A DNA stretch of 64,000 nucleotides from Arachnia propionica (GTDB lineage Bacteria; Actinomycetota; Actinomycetes; Propionibacteriales; Propionibacteriaceae), in contig NZ_CP146373.1 in assembly GCF_037055325.1 (NCBI RefSeq), positions 2,542,001 through 2,606,000 on the forward strand. Reading direction: 5' to 3'. Under the pieces are notes generated by a model that worked only from the letters and a program-made list of their open reading frames with translations, was not told the origin of the DNA and ran no database searches. Shown one piece after another: positions 54,623 to 62,921 of the stretch (position 1 is its first letter; each line of letters begins with the position of its first letter). The position numbers and the translations under genes are program-made.

Positions 54623-56113
54623 GTGACACACATCGACAAGGATCTGGCATCCATCCAGCAGGCCCGCGACCTGTGCAATCAAGCCCGCGAGGCGATGCGC
54701 AGCTTCCAGTTCGCCTCCCAGGAGGAGGTCGACCGGATCTGTGAGGCGATGGTCGAGGCCGCAGTCGCCGAGGCCGCCCGGCTCGGGCAGCTCGCCCACG
54801 AGGAAACCGGTTTCGGTTTCCCCCTGCACAAGAAACTGAAAAACGAGTTCGCGTCCCGGAACGTGTGGGAGTACATCAAGGACACCCCCACCTGCGGGGT
54901 GTTGCACCACGACAAGGAACGCAAGATCGTCGAAATCGGCGCTCCCGTCGGTGTGATCGTCGCGCTGACTCCCTCCACGAACCCGACCTCGACGGCGATC
55001 TTCAAGTCGCTGATCTCGGTCAAGGCCCGCAACGCGGTCATCGTCGCCCCCCACCCGTCGGCGTCGAAGAGCACCGCCGAGGCGGTGCGGGTGATCAGGG
55101 AGGCCGGCGAGCGGGCGGGCATGCCTGCGGGACTGATCTCCTGCCTGGAGAACCCGACGATCCAGGGAACCACCGAGCTGATGAGCCACCACGCCACCTC
55201 GATGATCCTGGCCACCGGTGGTCCCGGCATGGTCAAGGCCGCTCACAGCCAGGGCAAACCGGCCCTCGGTGTCGGCCCGGGCAACGTGCCCGCCTACGTG
55301 GACCGCAGCGCCCATGTCGTCAAGGCCGCCAGGATGATCGTCGAGTCGAAGTCGTTCGACTGCTCCACGATCTGCGCCACCGAGCAGGCGGTGATCGCCG
55401 ACCGGCCCATCGCGGAGCGCCTGAAGGCCGAGATGCAGGCCCACGGTGCGCACTGGCTCACCAAGGAGGAGGCTGACACGCTGGCCGCGGTGATGTTCCG
55501 CCCGAACGGAATGATGGTCGCCGGTCTCGTCGGTCGTACCCCGCAGTACATCGCGAAGAAGGCCGGCATCCAGGTGCCCGAGACGGCCCGCATCCTCGTG
55601 GCCGATCTCGAGGGCATCGGTCCCGACCACCCACTGTCGCGTGAGAAACTCACCACCGTGCTCGGCTTCATGGTCGTGGACGGCTGGCGTGAGGGCTGCG
55701 ACCGCGCCATCGAGATGCTCACCTTCGGTGGCGACGGCCATAGCATCGTCGTCCACTCACGCGACGAGGAAGCGGTCCTGACCTTCGGCATCGAGAAACC
55801 GGCTTTCCGGATTCTCGTCAACACCTGGGGTTGCCTGGGCGGGGTCGGGTACACCACCGGGCTGGCACCGTCACTGACGCTGGCGCCCGGAGGTGTCGGC
55901 GGCGCTGCTGTCAGCGACAACATCACCCTCACCCACGTCCTCAACGTCAAGCGTCTCGCCTACCATCTGCGCGACGCCCCCGAGGTCGCCAAGCTGTGGG
56001 GTGGTCGTGGTTCGGCCCCCGCCTCGACCCAAGCCACCTCGAACGATCCGGGACAGGACGCGATCGACCGGATCGTCGCCCAGGTGCTGGCCGAGATGCG
56101 CGGCACCAGCTGA
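54623..56113 (+). CDS. eutE: CoA-acylating acetaldehyde dehydrogenase EutE
   Basis: Oxidises acetaldehyde to acetyl-CoA with NAD+ inside the compartment. 496 residues. Aldehyde dehydrogenase fold with VALTPSTNPTSTAIFKSL, catalytic Cys in SFDCSTICATEQAV, and GVGPGNVPAY. It lacks the N-terminal targeting helix of enterobacterial EutE and instead ends with a Ser/Thr/Ala linker and an amphipathic helix (DAIDRIVAQVLAEMRG), which looks like an encapsulation peptide at the other end. Starts at GTG 54623 with AAGGAG upstream. Confidence 0.95.
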   Translation: MTHIDKDLASIQQARDLCNQAREAMRSFQFASQEEVDRICEAMVEAAVAEAARLGQLAHEETGFGFPLHKKLKNEFASRNVWEYIKDTPTCGVLHHDKERKIVEIGAPVGVIVALTPSTNPTSTAIFKSLISVKARNAVIVAPHPSASKSTAEAVRVIREAGERAGMPAGLISCLENPTIQGTTELMSHHATSMILATGGPGMVKAAHSQGKPALGVGPGNVPAYVDRSAHVVKAARMIVESKSFDCSTICATEQAVIADRPIAERLKAEMQAHGAHWLTKEEADTLAAVMFRPNGMMVAGLVGRTPQYIAKKAGIQVPETARILVADLEGIGPDHPLSREKLTTVLGFMVVDGWREGCDRAIEMLTFGGDGHSIVVHSRDEEAVLTFGIEKPAFRILVNTWGCLGGVGYTTGLAPSLTLAPGGVGGAAVSDNITLTHVLNVKRLAYHLRDAPEVAKLWGGRGSAPASTQATSNDPGQDAIDRIVAQVLAEMRGTS

Positions 56114-56132
56114 GCGTGGAAGGAGCTGAGAC

Positions 56133-56597
56133 GTGACCGCGACCAATCAGGCTTCAACGGCATCGACCAAGGAGGAGAAAGCTCGAAACACCAGCAAGAC
56201 ACCGGCGCAGAAAGCACCGGCGTCCACGTCCGGGTCCGCCACCGTGGCGAAGCCCCGGGAAGAAACCGACCAACAGCCACAGACCACTAACAGAAGGAGC
56301 ACTTCCATGGCTGATGTAACTATGACCGCTCTCGGCATGGTCGAGACCAAGGGCCTCGTAGGCTCCATCGAAGCGGCCGACGCGATGGTCAAAGCCGCCA
56401 ACGTGACCCTGATCGGCAAGGAACAGATCGGCGCCGGACTCGTCACCGTGATGGTCCGCGGCGACGTCGGCGCCGTGAAGGCCGCCACCGACGCCGGTGC
56501 CTCCGCGGCGTCGCGCGTCGGCGAGCTGGTGAGCGTCCACGTGATTCCCCGTCCTCACAGCGAGGTCGAGCTCATCCTGCCCAAGACCAAGGGCTGA
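56133..56597 (+). CDS. eutM: long form of shell protein EutM with N-terminal extension
   Basis: Reading from GTG 56133 gives 154 residues: a 58-residue Thr/Lys/Ala/Pro/Ser-rich, disordered-looking extension ([20 protein letters not shown] and more) fused in frame to the BMC-H domain of EutM. AGGAG lies 7 nt before this GTG, a good ribosome site, while a second good site serves the internal start at 56307. The arrangement resembles PduB/PduB', where the extension of the long form ties shell to cargo. Whether the long form is made is unproven. Confidence 0.6.
   Translation: MTATNQASTASTKEEKARNTSKTPAQKAPASTSGSATVAKPREETDQQPQTTNRRSTSMADVTMTALGMVETKGLVGSIEAADAMVKAANVTLIGKEQIGAGLVTVMVRGDVGAVKAATDAGASAASRVGELVSVHVIPRPHSEVELILPKTKG
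56307..56597 (+). CDS. eutM: hexameric shell protein EutM (BMC-H), short form
   Basis: 96 residues forming the hexameric tiles of the shell facets. It is a canonical BMC-H domain: [20 protein letters not shown], then [20 protein letters not shown] and [34 protein letters not shown] precedes ATG 56307 by 8 nt. It is the only BMC-H gene in the operon, so it should be the most abundant shell protein; a strong hairpin follows it. Confidence 0.93.
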   Translation: MADVTMTALGMVETKGLVGSIEAADAMVKAANVTLIGKEQIGAGLVTVMVRGDVGAVKAATDAGASAASRVGELVSVHVIPRPHSEVELILPKTKG

Positions 56598-56613
56598 TCC
56601 TGTATCCACCGGG

Positions 56614-56652
56614 CCTGTGTGCTGGCCGGGAGATCTCCGGCCAGCACACAGG
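56614..56652 (+). terminator. strong intercistronic hairpin after eutM
   Basis: A perfect 16-bp stem (CCTGTGTGCTGGCCGG with its complement) and 7-nt loop, followed by GGTGGTTTT, in the only long gap (90 bp) inside the operon. Likely a partial terminator or 3'-end stabiliser that raises shell protein over EutQ and EutT. Confidence 0.75.
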
Positions 56653-56687
56653 GGTGGTTTTCCGCCCTCGTTCACTGAAGGAGCATC

Positions 56688-57323
56688 ATGTCCACACGCA
56701 CCGTCATCTCCGCGGATCACGTCGCCCAGGCCGCAGCCAACGGACGACTCACCGTCCCCGAAGGAGCGATCGTCACCCCACTGGCCCGGGACCGTGCCGC
56801 CGAGCTGGGCGTCAAGCTCGAATCCGAGGGTTCCGCCCCCACACCCCTCCCCCCTGCCGCCTCTGCACCGACCACGTCATCGGACGACGACCTCACCCAG
56901 CGCATCCGGACCCTTGTCACCTCGATGCTCGCCAACGACGTCACCGCGACGGCAGCGAGTCGTACACGTTCCGTCAAGCTCTGCCGCGCCGCCGATGCGG
57001 TCACCGAGCCGTTCCCCTACCCCGGACCAAAACCCGGCCAGCAGGTGCGCACCGGGGATGTCGTCACCTCCGACGACGGTTCCCCGATGGCCGCCGGCTA
57101 CATGACCCTGACCGAGGGCAGTTTCCCCTGGGAGTTCAGCTACGACGAGATACAGATCGTGCTCGAGGGTGAACTTCACATCGGAACCCCCGAAGGCACG
57201 AAGATCGCCACACCCGGCGACATCATGTACGTACCCAAGGGCTCCACGATCACCTTCGGCACACCAAGCTGGACCAGGTTCGTCTACGTCACCTTCCCCG
57301 CCGACTGGGAGTCGGGACTGTGA
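56688..57323 (+). CDS. eutQ: EutQ-like cupin protein
   Basis: 211 residues. The C-terminal half is a cupin (FSYDEIQIVLEGELHIGTPEG, TPGDIMYVPKGSTITFGTP) as in EutQ, which has been reported to have acetate kinase activity in Salmonella and is needed for compartment assembly. The N-terminal 45 residues (VISADHVAQAAANGRLTVPE, IVTPLARDRAAELGVKL) form a small module shared with the next two proteins, joined by a Pro/Ser linker. Good AAGGAG site. GTGA overlap with eutT. Confidence 0.9.
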   Translation: MSTRTVISADHVAQAAANGRLTVPEGAIVTPLARDRAAELGVKLESEGSAPTPLPPAASAPTTSSDDDLTQRIRTLVTSMLANDVTATAASRTRSVKLCRAADAVTEPFPYPGPKPGQQVRTGDVVTSDDGSPMAAGYMTLTEGSFPWEFSYDEIQIVLEGELHIGTPEGTKIATPGDIMYVPKGSTITFGTPSWTRFVYVTFPADWESGL

Positions 57324-58135
57324 CCGTCGTCACCGAGGCGGAACTCCGCGACCAGCTGCGTCGCCCCACCCTCGGGGCCACCGTCACGGTGCCCGCAAAG
57401 GCCCGGCTGACGCCCTCCGCCCAGGACTTCATCAAACAATGGCAGCTCAAACGGGTCGATCCCTCGCAGCCAACACCGGGGACCGCGCCCGCGGCGTCGT
57501 CGCCGAGCACTCCTCCCGGACACGGGGAAACCGCCGACACCTCGTGGCAGCAGGAGTCGGTGTTCCCGATCAACCGTCCGCAGCATCCGCGTTGTGACTG
57601 CTGCGGAGGCGAGCTCACCCGCAAGGGCGACAACATGACCCAGCTCAACGACGAGGTCTTCGTGGTCAAGACACATCCCCGGATCCGGCTGCGCGGCAAG
57701 TTCGACAGCCTGCACGCGCTGGTGCTCATGGCCGAATGTCAGGCACGTAGCACCGGTCCTGACTGGCTGGCGGAGTCGCTGGCCGTCCTGGCCGCGTACT
57801 GCCGGGAACTCACCAGCGCCGAATACCATCAGCGGGTCGTGGCGCCGTTGTCCCTGCCCGGATGGGACGAGAAGTCCATTCACAAGGCCACCCACGACCC
57901 GGACTCCGTTCTGGGCGTGCCCCATGAAACCCTCGACGGTTCATCGCCGGTGTTGTCGCACTGGCTGAATCTGTGCCGCACCAGCTCCCGCGAACTGGAG
58001 ATCGAGGCGCTGACGGCACTGCCATCCCAGGACGATCCATTCGCGGTCTCCCTGAACCACGCGCTCAACAGGCTCTCCAGCGCGTTCTATTTCCTGCAGC
58101 TGCTCCTGTCGCAGACCAGCCGCACATCCAGGTGA
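57320..58135 (+). CDS. eutT: corrinoid adenosyltransferase EutT
   Basis: Makes adenosylcobalamin for EutBC from ATP and reduced cobalamin. 271 residues. The N-terminal module carries ARLTPSAQDFI, matching the EutT N-terminus; then a metal-binding HPRCDCCGG (the family has H-x-CC-x2-C, so the Cys spacing is altered here), and the helical ATR domain with HALVLMAECQAR and HALNRLSSAFYFLQLLL. Starts at GTG 57320. Confidence 0.9.
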   Translation: MTVVTEAELRDQLRRPTLGATVTVPAKARLTPSAQDFIKQWQLKRVDPSQPTPGTAPAASSPSTPPGHGETADTSWQQESVFPINRPQHPRCDCCGGELTRKGDNMTQLNDEVFVVKTHPRIRLRGKFDSLHALVLMAECQARSTGPDWLAESLAVLAAYCRELTSAEYHQRVVAPLSLPGWDEKSIHKATHDPDSVLGVPHETLDGSSPVLSHWLNLCRTSSRELEIEALTALPSQDDPFAVSLNHALNRLSSAFYFLQLLLSQTSRTSR

Positions 58136-58156
58136 ACACTTCAGAAGGACAGGTCC

Positions 58157-58447
58157 ATGCCCAGACACGTGATAACCCAACAGGACATCACCCAGGCCCT
58201 CGCCGATGGCAGGACCGAACTGACGCTGCGTCCAGACAGCATCGTCACCGCGTTGGCAGCCGAGGTGGCCCAGCAGAAAGGCATCCGTCTGGTGCGGGCC
58301 TGTGAGGAAACCCACGGGGCGGCTCCCGCAGAAGCCGCGAGGCAGCCTGTGTTCGGGCGTTCCGACGTCCGCAACGCCGTGATCGCACGCTACGGCGGCG
58401 AACCTGATGGTCTCGACCGTGTCCTGGACCGGGTGCTGGGGCGCTGA
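58157..58447 (+). CDS. small microcompartment-operon protein of unknown function
   Basis: 96 residues, not recognised as a named family. The N-terminal part (VITQQDITQALADGRTELTL, SIVTALAAEVAQQKGIRLV) repeats the module found at the start of EutQ and EutT. After a short linker it ends in a helix-rich segment (GRSDVRNAVIARYGGEPDGL, DRVLDRVLGR) that could be a targeting or docking helix. AAGGA precedes ATG. One base separates it from pta. Candidate assembly or cargo-linking protein of the compartment. Confidence 0.75.
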   Translation: MPRHVITQQDITQALADGRTELTLRPDSIVTALAAEVAQQKGIRLVRACEETHGAAPAEAARQPVFGRSDVRNAVIARYGGEPDGLDRVLDRVLGR

Positions 58448-58448
58448 C

Positions 58449-60221
58449 ATGACCCGAGCCGTTCTTCACATCGCACCCGTCCGGCCCGACATCAGCGTCG
58501 AGGAAACAGCTCGCCGTCTCCTCACGGAGCTGGAGAACCGAGCCGTTCACGTAAACCTCGGCCCACTCTTCGCCGCCGATCCCGTCACCGCGGCCACGGA
58601 TCCCGACCGTGTCTTGTCGGCTGCTGTGGAGGCGGTGGAGAAAGTCAGTGGGGATGTTGTGGTGACCTCCGCGCAGCTGCCGGAGGCACTTCACCCGGTG
58701 GCGTTCACGCTTCAGGCCCGGCTGGCCACGGAGCTGGGGGCCGGCCTGGTGCTGGTGAGCGACGGCAATGACGGCTCCCTGGAACAGGTCGCCACGGCAG
58801 CGGCCACCGACCTCCACGCCACGGTGGTCGGTGTGCGGCTCGTCGATGGCAGCTGGACTGGAAACTCCGGCAGTGCATCGTCCTACCGTTTGCTCAGCGG
58901 GTCGTTCAGCAACCACGTCACCGATCCGACGCACATCACCATTTCCCCCAAGGAAAGCGCCGGCGACGTGCTGAAACGCCTGACCGGGGAGACCTGCCCG
59001 GTGGTGCCCGCCGAGCGCATCGACATCCTGGTCGGGCTGATCGTCGGCTTGGCCTCCGGACGGTTCCCGCTCCCCGCGGCAGTCCTGGTCTCCGGCGAGG
59101 TGATTCCGGAGTCCGTCACGCGCACCTGGAATCGTTTCGTGCCCACCGTGGCCCTGGTGCAACTCGGCGCTTCCTCGAATGGGGCCGCGGTGCTGGCCCG
59201 TGCACGACAGGTCCGGGACGCTCGTCCCGTCACCCCCCTGCTGTTCCAGCGCAGGCTGCTGGACGAGGCACGTGCCGTGGACCAGCGCATCGTGCTGCCG
59301 GAAGGCACCGAGCCACGCATCGTACGAGCCGCCGCGGATGTGCTGCGCACGGGAGGCGCCCGGTTGATCCTGCTGGGCGATCCTGAGGCCGTGCGACAGG
59401 TGGCCACGTCGGAGGGCGTCGACATCTCCGACGCGGACATCGTCGACCCCACGAACGATCCCCTGCGGGAGCGATTCGCCGACGAGTACGCCGAGCTGCG
59501 CGCGAAGAAGGGAATCACCCGAGAGCAGGCCCACGACCGGGTCGCGGACGTCTCCTACTTCGGGACGATGATGGTGCGCGACAGCTTGGCCGACGGCATG
59601 GTCTCGGGCGCGGTCAACACCACCGCCCACACGATCCGCCCCGCCTTCGAGGTCATCAGGACCAAACCCGGGGTGTCACTGGTCTCGTCGGTGTTTTTCA
59701 TGTGCCTGCCCGACCGGGTGCTGGCCTTCGGCGACTGCGCGGTGAACCCAAACCCGACGGCCCCGCAGCTCGCCGACATCGCCATCGCATCGGCTGTGAC
59801 AGCCGAGCAGTTTGGTCTCGACCCCAGGGTCGCGCTGCTGTCCTATTCCACAGGCACTTCGGGCACGGGTCCGGACGTCGATCTGGTGAAGGAAGCCACC
59901 GCCATCCTCCACGAGAAGGCGCCGGGGCTGTGCGCGGACGGGCCGTTGCAGTTCGACGCAGCCGTGGCCGAGTCGGTTGCCCGCTCCAAAGCACCAGGCT
60001 CCCCCGTCGCGGGACGCGCAAACGTGCTGATCTTTCCCGACCTGTCTGCCGGCAACGCCGGGTACAAGGCCGTGCAGCGCACCGCGGGCGCCCTTGCGAT
60101 CGGCCCGGTGTTGCAGGGACTCAACCGGCCCGTCAACGATCTCTCACGCGGCGCACTGGTCGAGGACATCGTCAACACCATCCTGATCACCGCCATCCAG
60201 GCGGGCAGGGAAACCCGGTAA
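58449..60221 (+). CDS. pta: phosphate acetyltransferase with a reduced N-terminal domain
   Basis: Converts acetyl-CoA to acetyl phosphate and recycles CoA. 590 residues. The C-terminal 330 residues are the PTA domain (DQRIVLPEGTEPRIVRAA, DGMVSGAVNTTAHTIRPAF, FPDLSAGNAGYKAVQR). The N-terminal part is a DRTGG/BioD-like region shorter than in full-length Pta (about 700 residues), and the P-loop near residue 10 of normal Pta is missing. It replaces the separate short EutD of enterobacterial operons. Last gene of the operon. Confidence 0.92.
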   Translation: MTRAVLHIAPVRPDISVEETARRLLTELENRAVHVNLGPLFAADPVTAATDPDRVLSAAVEAVEKVSGDVVVTSAQLPEALHPVAFTLQARLATELGAGLVLVSDGNDGSLEQVATAAATDLHATVVGVRLVDGSWTGNSGSASSYRLLSGSFSNHVTDPTHITISPKESAGDVLKRLTGETCPVVPAERIDILVGLIVGLASGRFPLPAAVLVSGEVIPESVTRTWNRFVPTVALVQLGASSNGAAVLARARQVRDARPVTPLLFQRRLLDEARAVDQRIVLPEGTEPRIVRAAADVLRTGGARLILLGDPEAVRQVATSEGVDISDADIVDPTNDPLRERFADEYAELRAKKGITREQAHDRVADVSYFGTMMVRDSLADGMVSGAVNTTAHTIRPAFEVIRTKPGVSLVSSVFFMCLPDRVLAFGDCAVNPNPTAPQLADIAIASAVTAEQFGLDPRVALLSYSTGTSGTGPDVDLVKEATAILHEKAPGLCADGPLQFDAAVAESVARSKAPGSPVAGRANVLIFPDLSAGNAGYKAVQRTAGALAIGPVLQGLNRPVNDLSRGALVEDIVNTILITAIQAGRETR

Positions 60222-60285
60222 GCCACGTTCCCGCGGCTGAAGGAGTGCTCTTCGAAGATCGCGGTCTGCTGGTAGCCGCTGCCTT

Positions 60286-60291
60286 TAGGAT
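60286..60291 (+). promoter_or_regulatory. -10 element of the Nudix gene
   Basis: TAGGAT, 6 nt before GTG 60298; marks a transcription unit separate from the eut operon. Confidence 0.5.
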
Positions 60292-60297
60292 GACACG

Positions 60298-60969
60298 GTG
60301 CGTGTGATTGGTCTTCTTGCCGGTAACGCCGTGGTCGACCTGGTCATCGGCCACGGGGAACATCCCGACGCCACCCTGTACCGGGCCGGTTGGATCGCCA
60401 GACGACCCGTGGAAGCGCGGTGTTGTGACGGTGACGTCGTGGTCACCCTGGAGGTTCGTCCCGTCTCCCCCGCTGATGCCCCGCCCGCCGACAGGATGGT
60501 GGTGTACGAGGAACCGGGAACCGATGAGGTGCCTGTGATCCGCCAGCGAGTCGGGGCCTACGGCATCGTGCTGTCGGAACGGGGCCTGCTGGGCACGGTC
60601 TTGTCGCGGATCACCGGGGCCCCCGGGGCCTGGAACCTGCCGGGCGGTGGTCTCGACGCCGGCGAGGAACCGATGGCGGGTCTGCTGCGCGAAATCCACG
60701 AGGAGACGGGGCAGGAGGTCGTCGCCGGGCAGCTGCTGGCCCTCCAGTCGGACCACTGGATCGGTCGCGCCCCGAACGGGGGCTTGGAGGATTACCACGC
60801 CCTGCGCATCATCTACTCCGCGACATGCGAGAAACCCAGCCGCCCCCGCGTCCACGACCTGGGAGGGTCGACGGCGCGGGCCGACTGGGTTCCTGTGAAG
60901 TCCTGGCGCAAGCTTCCCTGGACCCGCGCGGCTCGGCAGGCGCTGAGCCAGCACCTGCCGAGCCGCTGA
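60298..60969 (+). CDS. Nudix hydrolase
   Basis: 223 residues. An N-terminal segment of about 85 residues without known motif precedes a Nudix domain with an intact box (GGLDAGEEPMAGLLREIHEETG: G-x5-E-x7-REx-x-EE-x-G). Hydrolyses a nucleoside diphosphate linked to another moiety; substrate cannot be told. Starts at GTG 60298 without ribosome site. Confidence 0.85.
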   Translation: MRVIGLLAGNAVVDLVIGHGEHPDATLYRAGWIARRPVEARCCDGDVVVTLEVRPVSPADAPPADRMVVYEEPGTDEVPVIRQRVGAYGIVLSERGLLGTVLSRITGAPGAWNLPGGGLDAGEEPMAGLLREIHEETGQEVVAGQLLALQSDHWIGRAPNGGLEDYHALRIIYSATCEKPSRPRVHDLGGSTARADWVPVKSWRKLPWTRAARQALSQHLPSR

Positions 60970-61001
60970 TCACCGAATCCTGGGGCAGCCCGCTTGCGGG
61001 A

Positions 61002-61829
61002 TCAATCCCTGAAGTAGGACAGGATGCGCAGGATCTCGATGTAGAGCCACACCATGGTGACGGTGATGCCGAAGGCCGCACGCCACGATTCATGGGCTGG
61101 AGCCTGGGATGCGATGCCGCGCTCGATGTAGTCGAAATCGATCACCAGGTTGAACACGGCAAGGCACACTGCCAGGATCGAGACGCCGATCGCCAGCAGG
61201 CCGGCGTTGCTGCCCACAGCCCGCAGTCCGGTGTTGATTCCGAACATGGCGAGCAGGAAGTTCACCAGGAAAACGCCCGCGAGAGCCATGGTTGCGATGG
61301 TGACCATCTTGCGGAACTTGGCGGTGACGCGGATGTTGAAGAACTTGTAGGCGGCCAGGGTGGCGGCAGCCGTCACGAAGGTGGCCAGCACCGCGGAGAC
61401 GACGATGCCCGGCCACGTCACCTCGAAGTACTTCGAGATGCCACCGATGAACAGGCCCTCGAGTGCGGAGTAGAGCAGGACGCCCGCTACCGGGATCTTG
61501 TGCCGGAACGAAACGATCAGGGAGACGACGAAGGCGCCGAGTCCACCGACGATCATCACCGGGAACACGAGGTTCAACGGCATCAGGGTGAACGTCGCCG
61601 CTGCGGCCCCGAACACCACGAGCAGGGTGATGGCGGTCTTGGCCAGGACGTCGTCCATGGTCATGACACCGACGGGGCTCTGTGGCTGGGGTTGCGCGTA
61701 TCCGGGCTGGGGTTGTGCATATCCGGGTTGCGGCTGGTAGCCATAGCCCTGCGGCTGGTAGCCGTAGGGCTGCTGATAGGCAGGCGGCTGGTTGAAGGCC
61801 GAGCTGCGGGTGAACACGGGATTCGCCAT
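61002..61829 (-). CDS. Bax inhibitor-1/YccA family membrane protein
   Basis: 275 residues. A Tyr/Gln/Pro/Gly-rich N-terminus with short repeats (GYAQPQP twice) is followed by seven membrane segments and a C-terminal LYIEILRILSYFRD, typical of actinobacterial YccA/BI-1 proteins. The family forms calcium-leak-type channels elsewhere; the role here is unknown. ATG 61829 follows AGGA; a frame to 61883 adds residues without support. Confidence 0.92.
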   Translation of the reverse strand: MANPVFTRSSAFNQPPAYQQPYGYQPQGYGYQPQPGYAQPQPGYAQPQPQSPVGVMTMDDVLAKTAITLLVVFGAAAATFTLMPLNLVFPVMIVGGLGAFVVSLIVSFRHKIPVAGVLLYSALEGLFIGGISKYFEVTWPGIVVSAVLATFVTAAATLAAYKFFNIRVTAKFRKMVTIATMALAGVFLVNFLLAMFGINTGLRAVGSNAGLLAIGVSILAVCLAVFNLVIDFDYIERGIASQAPAHESWRAAFGITVTMVWLYIEILRILSYFRD

Positions 61830-61952
61830 GTGAGGTTCCTTCAGAATCGCGATGACTTTTGTCTCAAGTGTATGTGACCCCACCGACAGGAACGCACAAC
61901 CGTGCAGGTGCAGGTGACTCCCTGCACACGACGAGCCGGCTTTCGCGAACCC

Positions 61953-62627
61953 TCAGGCGCGGGCGGTGAGGAACTGGATCAGCGACTCGAAGAACCTGCG
62001 ACCATCCAGCGACGCCCCCGTCAGCGCCTCAACGTTGTGCTCCGGGTGGGGCATCAGGCCGACGACATTGCCGCGCTCGTTGGTGATCCCGGCGATGTCG
62101 TTGGCCGATCCGTTGGGGTTGTCGAGGTAACGGAAAACCACCTGGGCGTTGTCCTCGAGACGTTTCAGGGTCTCGGGGGCGGCCTGATAGTTGCCCTCGC
62201 CGTTCTTCAAGGTGATGACGATCTCCTCACCCCTGGCGAAACCACAGGTCCAGGTGGTGTCGATGGATTCGACGCGGAGCCTCTCATCGCGACAGATGAA
62301 ATGCTGATTGACGTTGCGGATCATGGCGCCGTCGAGAAGGTGGGCCTCGCAGAGCAGCTGGAACCCGTTGCAGATCCCCAGCACTGGCAGCCCCTTGTTC
62401 GCGGCATCGATGACGGTTTCCATCACGGGGCTGAACCGCGCGATGGCCCCGCACCGCAGGTAGTCACCGTAGGAGAAACCGCCCGGGAGAATGACGGCAT
62501 CCACGCCATCGATGGAGTCCGAGCCGTGCCACAGCGGGACGGCCTCGGCACCGCACAGCTTCACGGCGCGCAACGCGTCATGGTCGTCGAGTGACCCCGG
62601 GAAGGTGACCACGCCGATGCGGGGCAT
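61953..62627 (-). CDS. purQ: FGAM synthase glutaminase subunit
   Basis: Supplies ammonia from glutamine to PurL for FGAM formation. 224 residues of class I glutamine amidotransferase: [18 protein letters not shown], nucleophile Cys in [13 protein letters not shown], and the His-x-Glu dyad in [13 protein letters not shown] overlaps the purS stop by one base. PurL is not in the window. Confidence 0.96.
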   Translation of the reverse strand: MPRIGVVTFPGSLDDHDALRAVKLCGAEAVPLWHGSDSIDGVDAVILPGGFSYGDYLRCGAIARFSPVMETVIDAANKGLPVLGICNGFQLLCEAHLLDGAMIRNVNQHFICRDERLRVESIDTTWTCGFARGEEIVITLKNGEGNYQAAPETLKRLEDNAQVVFRYLDNPNGSANDIAGITNERGNVVGLMPHPEHNVEALTGASLDGRRFFESLIQFLTARA

Positions 62628-62866
62628 CAGTCGGTCACCACTTCGTAGGCCTCTATGACTGTGTTGGCGAGCAATTTCTCCGCGGCCTGGGAGACCCGTT
62701 CCAGAACCTCGGGGGTGACCTCGCCCTCCACTTCCACCTCGAAGCGTTTGCCCTGGCGGACGGTCATCCCGTCGAACCCGAGGCGCGCGAGGGCACCGGT
62801 GACTGCCTTGCCCTGTGGATCGAGGATCTCGGGTTTGGGCATGACGTTAACGACGACGCGTGGCAT
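62627..62866 (-). CDS. purS: FGAM synthase subunit PurS
   Basis: 79-residue adaptor that bridges PurQ and the small-type PurL. It reads [20 protein letters not shown] and [18 protein letters not shown], the PurS signatures. First gene of purS-purQ; ATG 62866 lies 6 nt after TAGGGT. Confidence 0.95.
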   Translation of the reverse strand: MPRVVVNVMPKPEILDPQGKAVTGALARLGFDGMTVRQGKRFEVEVEGEVTPEVLERVSQAAEKLLANTVIEAYEVVTD

Positions 62867-62872
62867 GGAAAC

Positions 62873-62878
62873 ACCCTA
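62873..62878 (-). promoter_or_regulatory. -10 element of purS
   Basis: TAGGGT on the minus strand, 6 nt before ATG 62866; purS therefore has its own promoter downstream of purC. Confidence 0.5.
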
Positions 62879-62921
62879 GCGGGCCGGCACTGACTGGGAT
62901 TGGTGCGGCTCGCCCGAAACA

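Noticed and set aside
58245..59630. 461-codon minus-strand frame opposite pta
   Set aside because: Shadow of the Pta reading frame in high-GC DNA; no recognisable domain.
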